Positions 61,550-64,000 of a stretch of 64,000 nt of DNA are shown one piece after another. A program made the position numbers and the translations under genes. Each line of letters begins with the position of its first letter. Within the stretch, counting starts at the first letter, position 1. Origin of the DNA: Glaciimonas immobilis (GTDB taxonomy: Bacteria; Pseudomonadota; Gammaproteobacteria; Burkholderiales; Burkholderiaceae_D). The notes beneath the pieces are model-generated. The model ran no database searches. It was not told the origin of the DNA and saw only the letters and a list, made by a program, of their open reading frames with translations. The stretch is taken from positions 455,369 through 519,368 of the forward strand of contig NZ_JAAOZT010000009.1 in NCBI RefSeq assembly GCF_011947285.1. The letters are read 5' to 3'.

Positions 61550-63463
61550 TCAAGTGAGGGCGCTTCCGCGCCGTTGCACTTTTAACATGAAGCGTGCAGG
61601 GTCCAGCGCTGCTGCGAGTTCCGCTTCTATCGGCAACGGCTCCCCATTTAGTTCTGCCGCCAGTAATTCCGCAGCGAGCGGCGCCCAGATTAATCCCCGC
61701 GACGCAAATCCCAGCAATCCGTATAGTCCACCCAAACGTGGAACCTGCTTTAGTTGCGGTTCGCGCATCGCCGCTTTTACCAGAAGGTCCGGAAGCGCGC
61801 CGACCAACGGCAAACGGTCGGCAGATACACAACGAAACCCGACCCGTCCGGCAAGCGGCAGTGGTACGCCATCAATATTCCACGCAGGCAGAATTTTTTG
61901 AAGCCGCGCAATATTCTCGTCCTGGCTGGTTTGCCGCAACCCAGCGTCCAGGTCCATATTGTATGAGGCGCCAGCGCTACTGACGCCGTTTATCAATGGT
62001 GTCAGATAACCGTCGCCGCACAATACTTGCGTGAAAGTCGGCGCGCTACCCGCGTTGACATAGGTCACTTGCCCGCGGACGGGGACCAGCGGCAAATCAT
62101 GCGTTTGCGCTAAGTGCAATGCACCCATTCCGTTTGCAAGAATTACTACCGGTGCGCTGGCAATGGTGGCACCGTTCCCATCGCACGCGTCCCAACCGTT
62201 TGCGGTTTTTTTCAAGCGGGTCACCGCTATATTAAAATGCGTTTGCACATGCTCACCGCACGCCTGAAGCATGGCGGCGCACAAGCTAAGCGGATGTACC
62301 CACCCGCCTGCCGGAAATAGCCAGCCACCATGGGAGGTGGTAGTGCCGAGCAGTGCGCTGGCTGCCGGTTGCGACAACCAGCGCGCGTAATCGACTGGAA
62401 GATGTGCCTGCAGTGCCCAACGCGCCTGTGCATCTGCGTGAACCGCATCGCGCGCAATCTGCAAAACCCCGCAATGCGCACCGCTGATCGCATCACCAAT
62501 GCCGCCCAGACTATCCCAGACATGGCGCGCAAAAAGATAGGCACTACGGCTTAAACGCGCGGTCGGATTATCATCCCGCGATAGAACCGGCATAAAAATC
62601 CCCGCCGCATTACCGGAGGCTTCTTGTGCAATGGCGGCATGACGTTCAATTAGCGTAACGCGCCAGCCGCGCAATGCCAGTCGCTGACAAGCTGCAGCCC
62701 CTGCCAGACCAGCCCCGATAATAATGGCGTGACGTTGACTTGGGATTGTTGAATTGCTTAGCGCTGGTTTCCAGCGTGGCAGAAAGTAAGCTTGCGCAGG
62801 ATCGCTATCCTTTGTGGTGGCGTTAGTTGGGTTAGCTGAATTAGTGGTGTTCGTGGTGCTTGTGACTGGCATCGCGTCCGCAGGGAGAGCGGCATCGAAC
62901 ATAAACCCCGCTGCTTCCAGTACTTTTTGTTTAACGGCGGTCAGGTCAAAAATTGTTAATTTTGCGTGCGTATTCGCCAGCCTGCCTAACCTTGCCAGCA
63001 TCGGCGGCGCCCAGTCACGGGCAACCGCACCATGAACGTAAAAAGCGTCCACGGTAGCGCTAATCTGCCGCAAGCATTTGCCACCGTCGCCGATCATCAG
63101 CGTTAAGACGATGGCGTTATTATCCAGATACAGGCGATGAAAACCCGGCACCAGAATGGGCCAGACGGCACGCAACGCGTCAGCAAGTTGCGCCCATGCG
63201 GGCCACGTTTCATGCGCTTGGGCAAGGTCCGCGATCGATAAAGGTGTTGGCAGTAGCGCCAGATAATGCAATTGCTGCGGCTGTTCCGGATGGTCGCGCC
63301 AGAGCTGCCATGTAGCGAGAAAATTCTGTCCCGCCTCAAACGCTGTATCCAGTAGGGTAAAGCAACGTTGTTGTTGCCATTGGCCGATCAAAGCGTTAGG
63401 CGCGATGGCGGATTTGGCAGGATCGCGGGTATCAAGTGACGAAGGTGGGGCAGACTTGTTCAT
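61550..63463 (-). CDS. mnmC: MnmC-like bifunctional tRNA-modification protein with degenerate methyltransferase half
   Basis: A 637-residue protein from ATG 63463. The C-terminal ~400 residues are the FAD-dependent MnmC oxidoreductase (HAIIIGAGLAGAAACQRLAL; EASGNAAGIFMPVLSRDDNP; PLAGRVGFRCVSADRLPLVG), which forms 5-aminomethyl-2-thiouridine in tRNA. The N-terminal half keeps the outline of the MnmD methyltransferase (LDTAFEAGQNFLATWQLW) but has lost expected residues: the acidic residue before the PLS block, and the FLDGFAP active-site loop, here FYVHGAVARDW. A Thr/Asn repeat linker joins the halves. The oxidoreductase is likely active; the methyltransferase probably is not. Confidence 0.8.
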   Translation of the reverse strand: MNKSAPPSSLDTRDPAKSAIAPNALIGQWQQQRCFTLLDTAFEAGQNFLATWQLWRDHPEQPQQLHYLALLPTPLSIADLAQAHETWPAWAQLADALRAVWPILVPGFHRLYLDNNAIVLTLMIGDGGKCLRQISATVDAFYVHGAVARDWAPPMLARLGRLANTHAKLTIFDLTAVKQKVLEAAGFMFDAALPADAMPVTSTTNTTNSANPTNATTKDSDPAQAYFLPRWKPALSNSTIPSQRHAIIIGAGLAGAAACQRLALRGWRVTLIERHAAIAQEASGNAAGIFMPVLSRDDNPTARLSRSAYLFARHVWDSLGGIGDAISGAHCGVLQIARDAVHADAQARWALQAHLPVDYARWLSQPAASALLGTTTSHGGWLFPAGGWVHPLSLCAAMLQACGEHVQTHFNIAVTRLKKTANGWDACDGNGATIASAPVVILANGMGALHLAQTHDLPLVPVRGQVTYVNAGSAPTFTQVLCGDGYLTPLINGVSSAGASYNMDLDAGLRQTSQDENIARLQKILPAWNIDGVPLPLAGRVGFRCVSADRLPLVGALPDLLVKAAMREPQLKQVPRLGGLYGLLGFASRGLIWAPLAAELLAAELNGEPLPIEAELAAALDPARFMLKVQRRGSALT

Positions 63464-63499
63464 GCGCAGAGTGTAACGAAATTTTTTAATCCCGTACAA

Positions 63500-63965
63500 A
63501 TGTGTGTGATCGAGACTTTCAGTACGACTTAATCAGCACCACGGAGCGGTTTTAGTGTGGATTGTCCGTATGGATTTTCATTTTTATTTTTTCTGGCTAC
63601 TAGCTTATTGGGTTTTGGGGTGTGCCTGCTTCTGAATAAATAAAGAGACTACTTCCGGTCGGCATTGGGACACAATTACACCGCAACGCTCGAATAATGT
63701 CGGCCTCAATCAGGTTTAGTTAATTATTTGCAATCTAGCGGAAAAACCTTAACTTTGCCCTATTTTGCCCAAACTAAGAATCTTCCTAGAGCTTTTTCGG
63801 CGCAAGGCGTTTAGAATTCCCTCATTGTTTTCTGCCGCCGCGATGTCCACCGCATCGTTCTTACGCGTGGTGTCCACGCTTAATTTTTTCGTGTAATGCC
63901 CTCGCTTAATTTTCACCTCTAGGCGTCAAGCTTAACATCCACGCTCGTTAGCGGAAGGTTTGTCC
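63500..63965. other. Non-coding right end of the window
   Basis: About 465 AT-rich bases without a supported gene; probably the promoter region of the gene beginning at the window edge. Confidence 0.4.
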
Positions 63966-64000
63966 ATGTCCAGCAGTCGCACACTGTGCGCGTATTCCAG
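63966..64000 (+). CDS. Possible start of a truncated gene at the window edge
   Basis: ATG 63966 follows a GGAAGG site at good spacing and reads MSSSRTLCAYS to the window end. Too short to identify. Confidence 0.25.
   Translation, partial: MSSSRTLCAYS

Overview
The window looks like a chromosomal segment of a Betaproteobacterium of the Burkholderiales, most likely Oxalobacteraceae (Collimonas/Glaciimonas/Herminiimonas-like). The evidence is the LysM protein-dprA-smg-topB gene order, a phasin, a DUF3717 protein, a COG2509 flavoprotein and the def/fmt pair. Housekeeping genes are moderately GC-rich. Several AT-rich accessory stretches interrupt them.

Layout. 0-9 kb: a hexose-6-phosphate mutarotase-like gene and a carbon-phosphorus lyase operon (phnGHIJKLM), with a divergent gene fusing DUF1045 to PhnN. 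9-13 kb: an accessory island with a decayed IS5-family element, an AT-rich gene for a DXD glycosyltransferase of possible effector type, and a decayed IS481-type transposase abutting fmt. 13-21.7 kb: fmt, def, a LysM protein, dprA, smg and topB. 21.8-22.7 kb: a two-gene DUF6036 nucleotidyltransferase-like unit. 23-31 kb: a secreted leucine-rich-repeat protein, an Ada/AlkA fusion overlapping ogt, proline iminopeptidase, a secreted protein with a degenerate metalloprotease-like motif plus a ricin-like lectin domain, and an aminotransferase. 31.9-37.2 kb: cell-surface genes comprising a fimbrial subunit, a collapsed chaperone/adhesin fusion, an anchorless YadA-like protein and a PQQ-like propeller protein. 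38-44.5 kb: a complete ribose operon (rbsB A C R K D). 44.6-46.7 kb: DUF3717 and a B12-binding radical SAM protein.

The most unusual locus is 46.8-55.4 kb. Eight intact, chimeric or frameshifted precursors of small double-glycine-leader peptides lie on the minus strand. They are divergent from a complete type I secretion operon: an HlyD-like adaptor, a C39 peptidase-containing ABC transporter, and a TolC-like outer-membrane protein. The array carries duplicated blocks of about 390 bp, three copies of a block of about 120 bp with a conserved reading frame, a piece of the neighbouring radical SAM gene fused to a peptide leader, and a repeated palindrome (TATTTC-N6-GAAATA type). It reads as a fast-evolving multi-peptide microcin/bacteriocin or signalling-peptide system. 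No immunity gene is recognisable, but a 28-residue membrane peptide next to the fourth palindrome is a candidate.

55.9-64 kb: a patatin-like phospholipase, an M15-type peptidase, a phasin, a FAD dehydrogenase, a YXWGXW-type protein and an MnmC-like protein whose methyltransferase half looks degenerate. No rRNA, tRNA or CRISPR was found.
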